Both the position numbers and the translations under genes were made by a program. A DNA stretch of 64,000 nt, from positions 310,001 through 374,000 of the forward strand of contig NZ_WQEG01000002.1 in the NCBI RefSeq assembly GCF_013033515.1, read 5' to 3'. The notes under the pieces are model-generated. The model saw only the letters and a list, made by a program, of their open reading frames with translations, did no database searches and had not been told where the DNA came from. This DNA is from Ruegeria sp. HKCCA6707 (GTDB lineage: Bacteria; Pseudomonadota; Alphaproteobacteria; Rhodobacterales; Rhodobacteraceae). Shown piece after piece: positions 9,211 through 18,520 of this stretch. Positions within the stretch are counted from its first letter, which is position 1. Each line of letters begins with the position of its first letter.

Positions 9211-10038
9211 TCAATCGCGCAGCAGTTCGTTGATCCCGGTTTTTGAACGCGTCTGCTCATCCACACGCTTCACGATCACCGCGCAGTACAGGTTGACGTT
9301 GTTCTTGGAAGGCATCGAGCCCGCAACCACAACCGAATAGGGCGGCACCTCGCCATACATGACTTCGCCAGTTTCGCGATCCACGATCTTTGTGGATTTG
9401 CCGATGAACACGCCCATGCCCAGAACCGAGCCTTCGCGGACGATGCAGCCCTCGACCACCTCGGAACGAGCGCCGATAAAGCAGTTGTCTTCAATGATGG
9501 TAGGCCCAGCTTGCATCGGCTCCAGCACACCGCCGATACCAACGCCGCCTGACAGGTGCACGTTTTTGCCGATCTGCGCGCAGGAGCCAACGGTGGCCCA
9601 GGTATCGACCATTGTACCTTCATCCACATAGGCGCCCAGATTGACGAAGGATGGCATCAGCACGACGCCCGGCGCGATATAGGCCGACTTGCGCACAACG
9701 CAGTTCGGCACGGCGCGGAACCCGGCAGCGCGCCACTGGTCTTCACCCCAACCAGCGAACTTGCTGTCGACCTTGTCCCACCAGCCGCTGTCCTGTGGAC
9801 CACCCGTCTGAATTTCCATATCCTTAATGCGAAAGCCCAGCAGTACCGCCTTCTTGGCCCATTGGTTTACGTGCCAATCACCGCTGTCCAGCTTTTCAGC
9901 CACCCGCAGCGAGCCGCTGTCCAGCGCATTCAGCGTATCTTCGATGGCTTCGCGCTGCTCGCCCGTGGTTGCGGGCGTGATGGTGTCGCGCGCCTCCCAG
10001 GCGGCTTCGATGGCGGCTTCCAGTTGCGCATTCGACAT
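9211..10038 (-). CDS. dapD: 2,3,4,5-tetrahydropyridine-2,6-dicarboxylate N-succinyltransferase
   Basis: A 275-residue left-handed beta-helix (hexapeptide) acyltransferase that adds succinate from succinyl-CoA to tetrahydrodipicolinate, the committed step of the succinylase DAP pathway. The helical N-terminal third (to about residue 100) is followed by hexapeptide turns ([43 protein letters not shown]). Length is that of canonical DapD. It acts upstream of dapE at 5481-6623. A spacer of about 100 bases separates it from the dehydratase gene behind it. Confidence 0.96.
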   Translation of the reverse strand: MSNAQLEAAIEAAWEARDTITPATTGEQREAIEDTLNALDSGSLRVAEKLDSGDWHVNQWAKKAVLLGFRIKDMEIQTGGPQDSGWWDKVDSKFAGWGEDQWRAAGFRAVPNCVVRKSAYIAPGVVLMPSFVNLGAYVDEGTMVDTWATVGSCAQIGKNVHLSGGVGIGGVLEPMQAGPTIIEDNCFIGARSEVVEGCIVREGSVLGMGVFIGKSTKIVDRETGEVMYGEVPPYSVVVAGSMPSKNNVNLYCAVIVKRVDEQTRSKTGINELLRD

Positions 10039-10135
10039 ATGCGGGCTCCTTGCAGAATCTGTTCACGTTGGGTGTGCGTATAAGCATGCGGCGAAGCGGC
10101 TGCAATGCGACGCAGAGTTCGGCTGATGGCGCGGC

Positions 10136-11047
10136 TCACGCAGCCAACGGATCCGGTGAGATGTTGCCACCGCAGACCAACACGGCCACACGCTCGCCCG
10201 GTTGTGGCTGATACGCACCTGACAAAAGGGCTGCCAAAGCGGCGGCCCCCGCTGGCTCCACCAGAATGCGATGTGCCTGCCATAGCAGCTTTTGCGCCTC
10301 GGCAATCGCATCATCTGACACCAAAACAGAGGTCATGCCTTGCGCCAGCTCAAAACAGATCGACCCGATCCGCCTTGCACCCAGCGCATTGGCCGCGATG
10401 CCCGAGACCGAGACATCCACCGGCGCACCCGACTGCAAGGCCGTACGCAGCGCGCAGGATGTTTCCGGCTCGACAGCGACAACCTTGCGCGCACCTTGCC
10501 ACCAGGCCAAAGCCCCAGCGATCAGCCCACCGCCCCCCACAGCGATCAGAACCGTGTCAGCTTGCAGATCCTGCGCGTCCCATTCGGCAAAACAGGTGCC
10601 CTGCCCGGCCACGGTTGCCGGTGCATCATAGGCGTGGATCTGCATGGCCCCCGTTTCGGCCTCATGAGCCTGAGCCGCTGTCAGCGCGTTGGCGTATTCC
10701 CCGGGCACAACGCTAAGATCGGCACCGGTTTGCTTGATCAGCGCGATCTTGGATGGGCCTGCAAGTTCCGGGACAAAGATCTTGGCCGGATAGCCAAGCG
10801 TTTTCGCGGCATAGGCCGCCGCAGCCCCATGGTTTCCACCTGACGCAGCCACAACGCCCGCCTGCGGCACATCCGAACTGAGCAAGGTGTTGAAAGCGCC
10901 CCGCGCCTTGAAGCTGCCTGTATGCTGCATTTGCTCCAACTTAAGCGCTATGGGATAACCCAACAGGTGGCTCTCCATCACTGGCGTGACCTGCGCATAG
11001 CCCGCAATTCGTTCACGCGCCTTCAATATTTCGGTTTTCCAATCCAT
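10136..11047 (-). CDS. Serine/threonine dehydratase, PLP-dependent (fold type II)
   Basis: A 303-residue enzyme with the PLP lysine in GSFKARGA, the substrate-binding loop ASGGNHG and the phosphate-binding GGGGLIAG. These define the threonine/serine dehydratase group that deaminates L-Thr or L-Ser to the 2-oxo acid and ammonia. There is no C-terminal ACT-like domain, so it is the short, catabolic-type form rather than feedback-regulated IlvA. A serine racemase or threo-3-hydroxyaspartate lyase activity cannot be excluded from sequence. Confidence 0.85.
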   Translation of the reverse strand: MDWKTEILKARERIAGYAQVTPVMESHLLGYPIALKLEQMQHTGSFKARGAFNTLLSSDVPQAGVVAASGGNHGAAAAYAAKTLGYPAKIFVPELAGPSKIALIKQTGADLSVVPGEYANALTAAQAHEAETGAMQIHAYDAPATVAGQGTCFAEWDAQDLQADTVLIAVGGGGLIAGALAWWQGARKVVAVEPETSCALRTALQSGAPVDVSVSGIAANALGARRIGSICFELAQGMTSVLVSDDAIAEAQKLLWQAHRILVEPAGAAALAALLSGAYQPQPGERVAVLVCGGNISPDPLAA

Positions 11048-11126
11048 TCTAGTTTTTCCGTGACTGGCACTCTGCCCGCGAACCCTATAGCTGTTTTGTG
11101 AACACGCAAGCAGGGATCGACTACCT

Positions 11127-11969
11127 ATGAAAGAAGACCGTCACAGCCCGTTCCGCGACGCGCAAACCGACCGTTCGACCGCGAGCGAGGTTCCGGACAC
11201 GCCGCAGACGCGCTCACCCGCCTATCGCCTTGCCTTTGCTGATGATGAGTTCCTGTGCCGCGACGAGCTGCGTCCGGTGCGCCTGCAACTGGAACTGCTC
11301 AAGCCCGAAATGATCATGACCGAGCGTGAAATCAGCTCGACCATCGTGATGTTTGGCGGGGCGCGCATTCCCGAACCGTCGCAAAAGCACACGGCGCGGA
11401 CAGAAACGTTGGCGGCTCTGTCTGAGTATTACGACGAGGCGCGCGAGTTCGCCCGTTTGATGACAGAGAAATCGAATGAAACCGGCGGACGCGAAAACGT
11501 CATCGTCACCGGGGGTGGCCCCGGTGTGATGGAGGCCGGAAACCGCGGCGCGCTGGATGCAGGCGGCTCTTCTATCGGGTTGAATATCGTGCTGCCGCAT
11601 GAACAGGCGCCAAACCTTTATGTGACGCCCGAGCTAAGCTTCAACTTCCATTATTTCGCCATTCGCAAGATGCATTTTCTGATGCGCGCCCGTGCCATCA
11701 CCATCTTCCCAGGCGGGTTTGGTACGCTGGATGAGCTTTTTGAATCCCTGACCCTGATCCAGACCGGCCGGATGGAGCGCGTGCCCTTTCTGCTGTTTGG
11801 CCGCGCGTTCTGGGAGAAGGTGATCAACTGGGCCGCGCTGGCAGATGCCGGCACAATCTCGGACGAGGATCTGGACCTGTTCCGCTTTGTCGACACCGCG
11901 CAACAAGCGGTCGACATCATCGAGAATTGGGAGCCCGCCCCGCCCCGCGACGCAATACCGGGACGTTAA
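11127..11969 (+). CDS. LOG-family (TIGR00730) nucleotide phosphoribohydrolase
   Basis: A 280-residue Rossmann-like protein with the two LOG signatures: GGGPGVMEAGNRGA and PGGFGTLDELFE. LOG proteins cleave cytokinin-type or other nucleoside 5'-monophosphates to base plus ribose 5-phosphate; some relatives are pyrimidine/purine nucleotide hydrolases. An N-terminal extension of about 90 residues makes it longer than the roughly 190-residue core type. The PLP-enzyme gene follows after 3 bases, suggesting one transcript. Confidence 0.85.
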   Translation: MKEDRHSPFRDAQTDRSTASEVPDTPQTRSPAYRLAFADDEFLCRDELRPVRLQLELLKPEMIMTEREISSTIVMFGGARIPEPSQKHTARTETLAALSEYYDEAREFARLMTEKSNETGGRENVIVTGGGPGVMEAGNRGALDAGGSSIGLNIVLPHEQAPNLYVTPELSFNFHYFAIRKMHFLMRARAITIFPGGFGTLDELFESLTLIQTGRMERVPFLLFGRAFWEKVINWAALADAGTISDEDLDLFRFVDTAQQAVDIIENWEPAPPRDAIPGR

Positions 11970-11972
11970 GCC

Positions 11973-13070
11973 ATGGCCCCCAAGACCGGAGAGATGCTGC
12001 ACCTGCGCGGCAATGCGCTGAACAAGGGCGAGCCCGTCGCGCTGCCTCTGACCCAAAGCAGCATGTATCACCTACCCGGGTTACCCGAAGGGCAGGCCAG
12101 TTATGGCCGGGTCGATAACCCGACCTGGGAGCATCTGGAACATGTCCTATCGCATCTCGAGGATGCACCGTGCCTGACATTCCCCTCTGGTATGGGCGCC
12201 ATTTCGGCCGCACTGTTTGCCACCGTTCGGGCCGGGTCACGCTTGCTGATCCCGTCCGACGGGTACTATGTCACCCGCCTGCTGGCGGATCGGTTCCTCT
12301 CGGGCCTGGGGGTTGTGGTCGAAACCCGCCCGACCACCGCTTTTGCAAATGGTGGATTTGACCAGTTCGACGTGGTCTTTGTCGAAAGTCCGTCGAATCC
12401 CGGATTGGACATGATCGATCTGCGTGCTGTTGCCGAACAGGTCCGTGCCGCAGGCGGTGTGACCATCGCAGACAACACCACGCTGACCCCGCTGGGCCAG
12501 CGCCCTCTGGATCTGGGGATCGACATCGTCGTGTCGTCAGACACCAAGGCGATGGGTGGGCATTCCGACCTGTTGATGGGGCACGTCGCCAGCCGCAATG
12601 ACCAGATCATGGAGCGGGTCGAGGAATGGCGGCGCGTCTCGGGTGCGATCCCCGGCCCGCATGAGGCATGGCTGCTGCATCGCGGACTGGAAACGCTGGA
12701 TGTTCGCTTCGACCGTATGTGCAGCTCGGCCCAGGTTCTGGCGGAACGGCTGGCCGCGCATCCGGCGGTCAAGCAGCTCCGCTATCCCGGCCTGCCGGAT
12801 GATCCGTCCTTTGCGCTGGCACAACGACAAACACAACGGTTCGGGTTTCTTCTGTCACTGACGCTGAACAGCGAGGACCAGGCCGAGAGGTTCATCAACG
12901 CCTGCCCCCTGCTTCGCCCGGCCACATCCTTCGGAGGCGTCCACAGTTCCGCCGAACGCCGCGCGCGCTGGGGCGACGATGTGGATCCAGCCTTCATTCG
13001 TCTTTCGGTTGGGTGTGAGCCCGTCGAAGAACTGTGGCAAGCGATCGAAGCCAGCCTGAACGCTTTATGA
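11973..13070 (+). CDS. Trans-sulfuration PLP enzyme (cystathionine beta- or gamma-lyase type)
   Basis: A 365-residue Cys/Met-metabolism PLP protein. The active-site lysine is in SSDTKAMGGHSDLL; FPSGMGAISAAL and YGRVDNPTWEHLE are the usual cofactor-binding segments. Family members cleave cystathionine or transfer its sulfur chain; MetC-like and cystathionine gamma-lyase-like activity cannot be separated here. It is shorter than the typical 380-400 residues, and its start lies 3 bases after the LOG gene. The 3' end overlaps the convergent membrane protein by 6 bases. Confidence 0.85.
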   Translation: MAPKTGEMLHLRGNALNKGEPVALPLTQSSMYHLPGLPEGQASYGRVDNPTWEHLEHVLSHLEDAPCLTFPSGMGAISAALFATVRAGSRLLIPSDGYYVTRLLADRFLSGLGVVVETRPTTAFANGGFDQFDVVFVESPSNPGLDMIDLRAVAEQVRAAGGVTIADNTTLTPLGQRPLDLGIDIVVSSDTKAMGGHSDLLMGHVASRNDQIMERVEEWRRVSGAIPGPHEAWLLHRGLETLDVRFDRMCSSAQVLAERLAAHPAVKQLRYPGLPDDPSFALAQRQTQRFGFLLSLTLNSEDQAERFINACPLLRPATSFGGVHSSAERRARWGDDVDPAFIRLSVGCEPVEELWQAIEASLNAL

Positions 13071-13454
13071 CTTTTTCTTAGCTTCGCGCAGTTCTGGGAA
13101 CAGATAGATCGGCAGCACGATGCTGGCGATCAGCGCCCCCAGCCAGACCAGCAGGGTCGCGGCCAACAGGTTGGAAACGCCACCAACAGTCAGCCCCGCC
13201 GTAATCAGATCGGTCACCAACAGCCCGACAAAGGTCACGATCAAAGCGATCCCGCCTTTCAGCGCGGGCGCTTTCTTTTCACCCAGCTTCAGGATCAACG
13301 GCTCGGCCACGACCTGAACCACGGTGAAGACAAGCACCACAACGATGAAAGATATCGGCTTGATCGCAAAGCCTGCCAGCAGCAGCGAAGCGAGCAACAA
13401 CCCGATGGCGTTCCCGACCAAAAGGGCCAATGCGGATTTTATTCTGCGCGACAT
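13065..13454 (-). CDS. Small membrane protein, phage-holin-superfamily-like
   Basis: With the start at MSRRIKSALALL (13454, preceded by a GGAG ribosome site) the protein has 129 residues. The longer open frame to 13598 adds a hydrophilic leader without support. Four predicted membrane helices cover roughly residues 8-30, 34-52, 68-90 and 94-118, followed by a Lys-rich tail. The profile matches small four-helix proteins annotated as phage holin family (superfamily IV-like). No phage genes are nearby, so a lytic role is not implied. Confidence 0.65.
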   Translation of the reverse strand: MSRRIKSALALLVGNAIGLLLASLLLAGFAIKPISFIVVVLVFTVVQVVAEPLILKLGEKKAPALKGGIALIVTFVGLLVTDLITAGLTVGGVSNLLAATLLVWLGALIASIVLPIYLFPELREAKKKS

Positions 13455-13614
13455 GGGGCGATCTCCGTCAGTAGACAATTCGAAATATGCAGATATTAGC
13501 AGGGCAATTCCATTTTGCGAGGCAATTCGGTGTCTCTGCCATTTTGACCTGTTGAAATCACATGATAAAACACCTTCATCAAGATCAGCCCCACCCACAT
13601 AGACGAGAGGTGAG

Positions 13615-14535
13615 ATGAGCGACGATCCCTATTCCGTTCTCGGCGTTGCAAAAGACGCAAGCGCTGCCGAGATCAAGAAAGCCTATCGGCGTATCGCCAA
13701 AGACTGTCATCCAGACCTCAAACCCGGCGATGCCGAAGCCGAGGCAAAGTTCAAGGCCGCTGCCGCTGCCTATGACCTGTTGAAGGACCCTGAAACCCGC
13801 GCACGGTATGACAACGGCGAGATTGACGCCTCTGGACAGGAACGGGCTCAGCAACAGTATTACCGCGACTATGCCGAAGCCGCCGGAAATCCCTATCGCG
13901 GGCGTCAGGCCGACCCAGACGATATGTCCGACATCTTCGCCGAGTTCATGCGCGGGCGCGGCGGGTTTGGTGGCCAGGGCCACCAAGAGTTCCATGCGCC
14001 CGGGCACAACCTGAACTATTCGCTGCAGATCAGTTTTCTGGACGCTGTGTTTGGTGCCAGCCAAAAGCTGACCTTGCCAGATGGCGACCGGATCGAAGTG
14101 AAAATCCCCGCCGGGATCACCGACGGGCAGACCATCCGCCTGCGCGGCAAGGGCGCTCCGGGTTATGGCAACGGCCCTGCGGGGGATGCTCTGGTCACTG
14201 TGTCGGTCGCAAAACACGCTGTGTTTGATCGACAAGGGGACGACATCCACATCACATTGCCGATCACCATTGATGAAGCGATTCTTGGCGGTAAGGTCCA
14301 GGCCCCAACTATTGACGGCGGCGTGAATGTCAGCATCCCGGCGGGCACCAGCAGCGGCAAAACCCTGCGGTTGCGCGGCAAAGGGGTCAAGAAACGCGGC
14401 ACGTCTGATCGCGGAGATCAGTTGATTGAACTGACCGTCGCCATGCCCGAAAAGATCGATGACGAGTTGAAGCAGTTCATGGAGAACTGGCGCGAGATGC
14501 ATCGCTATGATCCACGGAAAGGAATGCCCTCATGA
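13615..14535 (+). CDS. J-domain co-chaperone, CbpA-like
   Basis: A 306-residue DnaJ-class protein. The J domain spans residues 3-70 with the DnaK-stimulating HPD motif (DCHPDLKPG). A linker follows, then two C-terminal substrate-binding beta-domains (PDGDRIEVKIPAGITDGQTI and the repeat VNVSIPAGTSSGKTL). The Cys-rich zinc finger of DnaJ is absent, as in CbpA. It overlaps the next gene, a CbpM-like modulator, by 4 bases, which strongly supports the CbpA assignment. Confidence 0.9.
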   Translation: MSDDPYSVLGVAKDASAAEIKKAYRRIAKDCHPDLKPGDAEAEAKFKAAAAAYDLLKDPETRARYDNGEIDASGQERAQQQYYRDYAEAAGNPYRGRQADPDDMSDIFAEFMRGRGGFGGQGHQEFHAPGHNLNYSLQISFLDAVFGASQKLTLPDGDRIEVKIPAGITDGQTIRLRGKGAPGYGNGPAGDALVTVSVAKHAVFDRQGDDIHITLPITIDEAILGGKVQAPTIDGGVNVSIPAGTSSGKTLRLRGKGVKKRGTSDRGDQLIELTVAMPEKIDDELKQFMENWREMHRYDPRKGMPS

Positions 14536-14870
14536 CCCTGACCGAGAAGGAACTGATCGAAACCGTCACCCGTCTGACCTCTGACCGTCTCAGCGAATAT
14601 CTGGCCGCCGAGATTGTGATCCCCGCGCAATCTGATCAAGGGTTGGTCTATCAACGCATCGATGTTGCCCGGCTGGAACTGGCCTGCGAATTGCATGAGC
14701 AATATGACATGGAGGCCGATGCCCTATCGATGATGATGTCCCTGATCGATCAAATGCATGGATTGCGCGCCGAGCTGCGCGAGGTATTGAACGCGGTCGA
14801 GGCGCAACCGGATCCGGTGCGCAAACAATTGGTTGAAGTTATCGAAACGGCGCGCTTTCGGCGCGGGTGA
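14532..14870 (+). CDS. CbpM-like modulator of the J-domain co-chaperone
   Basis: A 112-residue, mostly helical protein. The central part (EIVIPAQSDQGLVYQRIDVARLELAC) resembles the MerR-like fold of chaperone modulator CbpM, which binds the CbpA J domain and inhibits it. Its ATGA overlap with the CbpA-like gene ensures co-translation. Sequence similarity within CbpM is weak, so the call depends partly on context. Confidence 0.7.
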   Translation: MTLTEKELIETVTRLTSDRLSEYLAAEIVIPAQSDQGLVYQRIDVARLELACELHEQYDMEADALSMMMSLIDQMHGLRAELREVLNAVEAQPDPVRKQLVEVIETARFRRG

Positions 14871-14902
14871 CCACGCTGACGGCAACGGATCCTCCCTAGA
14901 GG

Positions 14903-15526
14903 TCAGTTTCCAACCTGGTACTCTTCGGGCACGTAAAAGGTATAGTCCCGTTCGGCGACCGCTTCGTGGCAATCATGGCAATAGGCCACCGCAGATGCCC
15001 GATTGCCCATCGTATCCCCAAAGAGCGACCCATCGGGCATTACCATGATATAGCGCCAGTCCGCCGTATCCGGGTTTGTGCCTGCGGGCAGTTTCTCCAT
15101 CACAAAAAGCGCGCCGGGGTGAACATTGCCTTCATCCGTCACTGTCAGGCTGTCCTTGGCCAGGACCGACCCGACCGGCAAAACGTCGCCATCGTGCATC
15201 GTGCCATAGTTCTCGGCGACACGGTTGGCATAGCTGTTCACATAGCGCTGACCATGGGTGGCCGAAATATAGGGTGCGTCATTGAACAGCGGCCAGCTTT
15301 GGTAATTACGGATCAGATCCATCTGCGAGGCTGCATAACCCCGGGACAATCTGCGCGACATCGACCGGTAATGCGCGTTCGCCTCGTCCTTGGTCAAATC
15401 TGCCGGATTCTCAAGTGTCAAATGCGCGTCTTGTTCAGACGTCTGCGCATCGGCAATGGAAATTCCAATGACCAGCGCGCCAAGCACACCAGCGACGGTC
15501 AAGGGTTTTGAATAATCTGCAATCAT
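14903..15526 (-). CDS. Cytochrome P460-family c-type heme protein
   Basis: With the start at 15526 (MIADYSKPLTVAGV) this is a 207-residue exported protein; an ATG at 15538 is also possible. Residues 5-27 form the signal helix. The only heme motif is C-terminal, YCHDCHEAV (CxxCH). Together with the beta-rich GALFVMEKLP and DWRYIMVMPDGS segments this matches cytochrome P460/c'-beta proteins. Relatives oxidise hydroxylamine or bind NO. The crosslinking lysine of true P460 cannot be assigned without an alignment. Confidence 0.75.
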   Translation of the reverse strand: MIADYSKPLTVAGVLGALVIGISIADAQTSEQDAHLTLENPADLTKDEANAHYRSMSRRLSRGYAASQMDLIRNYQSWPLFNDAPYISATHGQRYVNSYANRVAENYGTMHDGDVLPVGSVLAKDSLTVTDEGNVHPGALFVMEKLPAGTNPDTADWRYIMVMPDGSLFGDTMGNRASAVAYCHDCHEAVAERDYTFYVPEEYQVGN

Positions 15527-15748
15527 GTCTGGGCCCATCCGAACAATCGGTTCGCCTGTTTTCTGATCTGCTCTAATCAAGGTTAGGTATGGAATGAGAT
15601 CTTTCCATGACCTCGTCCATGTGCCTCACCGGGTTGTGCAAATTGGTGAACACCCTGTTTCTTGACTGTAAGAAAGTTAACAAAACAGACCGCGCGACAA
15701 AACCCGATTCACATTAAAACAATCGAATTCGATGTTCGGGCCGCTGAG

Positions 15749-16933
15749 TCAGCCCAATCCCGCCTCGGATTCGATCTGCTTGCGCGACTTGCGGGCGCGT
15801 TCGGTGGCCGATTTCAACTGACCGCAGGCCGCCATGATATCCTCGCCCCGCGTCTTGCGGATGGGTGAGGCGTATCCCGCCTGGTAGATGATATTGGCGA
15901 AAGCGCGGATACGGTTGTTCGAGCTGCGCTTGTACGGCGCACCTGGCCATTCGTTGAAGGGGATCAGGTTGATCTTGGCCGGGATCTTGTGGCGCTTGAT
16001 ATGATCGATCAGGCGGTGCGCATCTTCGTCGCTGTCATTCACCCCGTCCAGCATCACATATTCAAAGGTGATGCGCTCGGAATTGGAGGCTTTGGGATAG
16101 CTGGCCAGTGCTTGCAACAGCCCTTCAATATTCCAGCGCTTGTTGATCGGCACCAACACATCCCGGGTTTCATCCGTGGTGGCGTGAAACGAGATCGCAA
16201 GCAGGCAGCCGATTTCTTCAGCCGTGCGCGCAATCTCGGGCACCACGCCCGAGGTCGACAGGGTGATCCGACGGCGCGACAGGGAAATCCCCTCGGGGTC
16301 CATCGCGATTTTCATCGCGTCGCGGACGTTTTCGAAGTTGTAAAGCGGCTCGCCCATGCCCATCAGCACAATGTTGGACAGCAGGCGCGTTTCGTCTTTG
16401 GGCGCGCCAGGGGTTGGCCATTCGTCCAGATCGTCGCGGGCCATCATCACCTGACCCACGATCTCGGCTGCGGTCAGGTTGCGCACCAGTTTCTGCGTGC
16501 CCGTGTGGCAGAAGGAACAGGTCAGCGTGCAACCCACCTGAGACGAGATGCACAGCGTTCCGCGATCTTCTTCGGGGATATAGACCACCTCGACCTCATG
16601 CCCGCCCGCAATGCGGCAGAGGTATTTGCGGGTGCCATCCTCAGACACCTGACGCGTGACCACTTCGGGGATTTCGATCACAAAGCTTTCGGCCAATTGC
16701 GCGCGGTAGGCTTTCGCCAGATTGGTCATCTCAGCAAAATCGCGCACGCCCCATTGGTAAATCCACTGCCAAATCTGGCCTGTGCGCATCTTGGCCTGCC
16801 TTTCGGGCGTGCCATGTTCGATCAGCGCCCTTCGCAGTTGATCGCGGGTCAAGCCAACAAGGTTGATCTTCCCCTCAGGCAGTTTGCGGGGGATGGTCAT
16901 GACATCTTGAGTGATCGGCGCTTTGGGCGACAT
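15749..16933 (-). CDS. rlmN: Dual-specificity 23S rRNA A2503 / tRNA A37 C2-methyltransferase
   Basis: A 394-residue radical-SAM enzyme. The 4Fe-4S motif [12 protein letters not shown] supplies the CxxxCxxC ligands. [12 protein letters not shown] binds SAM, and the C-terminal catalytic cysteine lies in [10 protein letters not shown]. The N-terminal helical domain ([11 protein letters not shown]) is the RNA-binding accessory domain. It methylates C2 of adenine in 23S rRNA and some tRNAs. Start at 16933; an alternative Met lies 11 codons later. Confidence 0.95.
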   Translation of the reverse strand: MSPKAPITQDVMTIPRKLPEGKINLVGLTRDQLRRALIEHGTPERQAKMRTGQIWQWIYQWGVRDFAEMTNLAKAYRAQLAESFVIEIPEVVTRQVSEDGTRKYLCRIAGGHEVEVVYIPEEDRGTLCISSQVGCTLTCSFCHTGTQKLVRNLTAAEIVGQVMMARDDLDEWPTPGAPKDETRLLSNIVLMGMGEPLYNFENVRDAMKIAMDPEGISLSRRRITLSTSGVVPEIARTAEEIGCLLAISFHATTDETRDVLVPINKRWNIEGLLQALASYPKASNSERITFEYVMLDGVNDSDEDAHRLIDHIKRHKIPAKINLIPFNEWPGAPYKRSSNNRIRAFANIIYQAGYASPIRKTRGEDIMAACGQLKSATERARKSRKQIESEAGLG

Positions 16934-17012
16934 TGGCGTATCTCGGTGGATTCTGGCTTGGGATGCGCCTCTATATAGGACCGCGCCGAAAGATCAAAAG
17001 GAATCGTGCGGC

Positions 17013-17390
17013 TCAGTTCGCAAACTGCAGCAATTCGTCCACACGGGTGCGGCCAAGTTCTACCCGGCACGCAGTGATCCCGATTCCGGTGCCAGACCCA
17101 CCTCCGAACGACGCACCAACCGCTTCGCATTGGGCGTCACGATAGGCGTTCCAGGCGGCCTGCGACGCCACCAATGCAGCCAATGCAACCTCTCGCCCGG
17201 TAACCTCGTCCAATTCCTGAGCCGAAGATTGCGCAATCCCAAGGGCGGCCTCAACCGCGTCGTTCACAGCAAGCTCCATATCACGGACGCAAGCGCCTAT
17301 TTCGACCTGAGAGCTTGCATCTGAGCATTCAAGCGTTGGATCAGCCGATGCCGCGAACGGAACCAATAAAGCGGCCAGAAAAAAGCGCAT
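17013..17390 (-). CDS. Exported DUF1311 / LprI-like protein
   Basis: A 125-residue protein if started at MRFFLAALLVPF (17390), which has a good GGAGG ribosome site. Upstream frame to 17537 would add an unrelated leader. Residues 1-16 are a signal peptide ending ASA. The mature part has four Cys (ECSD, GACV, AQCEA, TACRV) in the spacing of DUF1311/lysozyme-inhibitor LprI-like domains, plus the AAWNAYRDAQC motif. These are small periplasmic proteins; inhibition of lysozyme is known only for some. Confidence 0.75.
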   Translation of the reverse strand: MRFFLAALLVPFAASADPTLECSDASSQVEIGACVRDMELAVNDAVEAALGIAQSSAQELDEVTGREVALAALVASQAAWNAYRDAQCEAVGASFGGGSGTGIGITACRVELGRTRVDELLQFAN

Positions 17391-17414
17391 GTTTAAACCT
17401 CCGACTCCCAAAGC

Positions 17415-17434
17415 CAGGCGCTCTGAGGCGCCTG
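17415..17434 (-). terminator. Intercistronic hairpin between the small lipoprotein and DUF1311 genes
   Basis: A 7-bp stem CAGGCGC/GCGCCTG with a 6-base loop, extendable past one mismatch by a further CAAAG/CTTTG pairing. It is not followed by a T-tract on the minus strand, so it may attenuate or stabilise rather than terminate. Confidence 0.4.
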
Positions 17435-17499
17435 ACTTTGGAACTCTAACGCGGAATCTGATCTCGAACCACTGCGACTGGGTTGCCCGACGGGTGTCG

Positions 17500-17667
17500 T
17501 TAGATCCCAGCTGGCGGGATAAAGCAGTCATCCGCATCCAGCTGTTTCACCGGATCTTCCGGGCCGCATTGCTCACCAGACACCGGATAGGTGTCCGCTT
17601 CTTTTTCACATGCGGTCAGAACGAAGGCAGACGCAAACATCAAAGCGATCAGGGTTTTATCAATCAT
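17500..17667 (-). CDS. Small predicted lipoprotein (55 residues)
   Basis: Found by direct translation. An ATG at 17667 with an AGGAG ribosome site 7-11 bases upstream opens a 55-codon frame. Residues 1-19 form a lipoprotein signal with lipobox VLTAC, so Cys20 would be lipidated. The mature part of 36 residues is acidic (EKEADTYPVSGEQCG) with two further Cys that could pair. No family recognised. It precedes the DUF1311 gene by about 110 bases on the same strand. Confidence 0.6.
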   Translation of the reverse strand: MIDKTLIALMFASAFVLTACEKEADTYPVSGEQCGPEDPVKQLDADDCFIPPAGI

Positions 17668-17808
17668 CAGCACAGCTCCTATTCTTTTCTGAACTACTAA
17701 GTTCAGAAATTCGACTAGGTCGCCTTGATACGGATCAAGTTTCCTGAATATCTGGAAACTAAGTACGAAATTAGGACCGCAACCGTTTGCGGCCCTGGCT
17801 ATGCTCGA

Positions 17809-18342
17809 TCAGTTGGCACAGCGCTTTTCGGCATCTTCCAAAGCAGCCGTGAACCCCAGCAGGGAAAACGTGTCTTTGGTCTGTGTGCCGCGCTCGGACC
17901 GGGCAGTCAGGACAGCTTCGGTACCGCGTTTCATCGCCGCGATCACATTGGGTTCCTGCCCTTCAGTTGCCGGCCAGGCCCATTCGCCTTCAGTGATGAA
18001 CTCAAACTGCTCACCGTCAATGCTGACATTGACTGTCGAGCCCGAGGCAAAAGGGTAACCGCCGGTAAATGACACCTGCCCATTCACATTTTCGCTGGGG
18101 CGGAAAACGACAAACAACAGAATATCGCTGCGACGAACCGAAACGACGCGACCACCGCGTGTGTTTACGGTTTCGTCGGGGGTCGCCACGCTCCAGCATT
18201 CGGTCGGGTCATCTTCGACAAAAACGCTCCAATCCGTGTTTACCGCAACGCGGTTGGTGCTGTCTGTCTGCTGTGCATTGGCCGTTGTCGCCAAGCCTGC
18301 CATCAACAAGCCTGCAATGACGCGGGCGCGTTTCAATCCCAT
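17809..18342 (-). CDS. Invasion-associated locus B (IalB) family protein
   Basis: A 177-residue periplasmic protein with a signal peptide (MGLKRARVIAGLLMAGLA, cleavage near ANA-Q). The mature region (NTDWSVFVEDDPTECWSVA, then RPSENVNGQVSFTGGYPF) matches the IalB fold common in alphaproteobacteria, named after a Bartonella invasion gene. In free-living bacteria its role is unknown. A Cys pair (TECWS and KRCAN at the end) probably forms a disulfide. Confidence 0.85.
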   Translation of the reverse strand: MGLKRARVIAGLLMAGLATTANAQQTDSTNRVAVNTDWSVFVEDDPTECWSVATPDETVNTRGGRVVSVRRSDILLFVVFRPSENVNGQVSFTGGYPFASGSTVNVSIDGEQFEFITEGEWAWPATEGQEPNVIAAMKRGTEAVLTARSERGTQTKDTFSLLGFTAALEDAEKRCAN

Positions 18343-18520
18343 GTGTCCAGCCTCCTAGCTCGACCTATACCTCAATCCCATCGTGAACGGCTGCGAACCC
18401 TGCCGGTTCGTCTATGATCATTGCGCATTCCGATGATTGCCGACATACACACACTAACGCAGGTTTCGCCACAGGCGAAAGGGCGGTTGGCAGATTTTTG
18501 CGCAAATAATGAGAGGCCAG

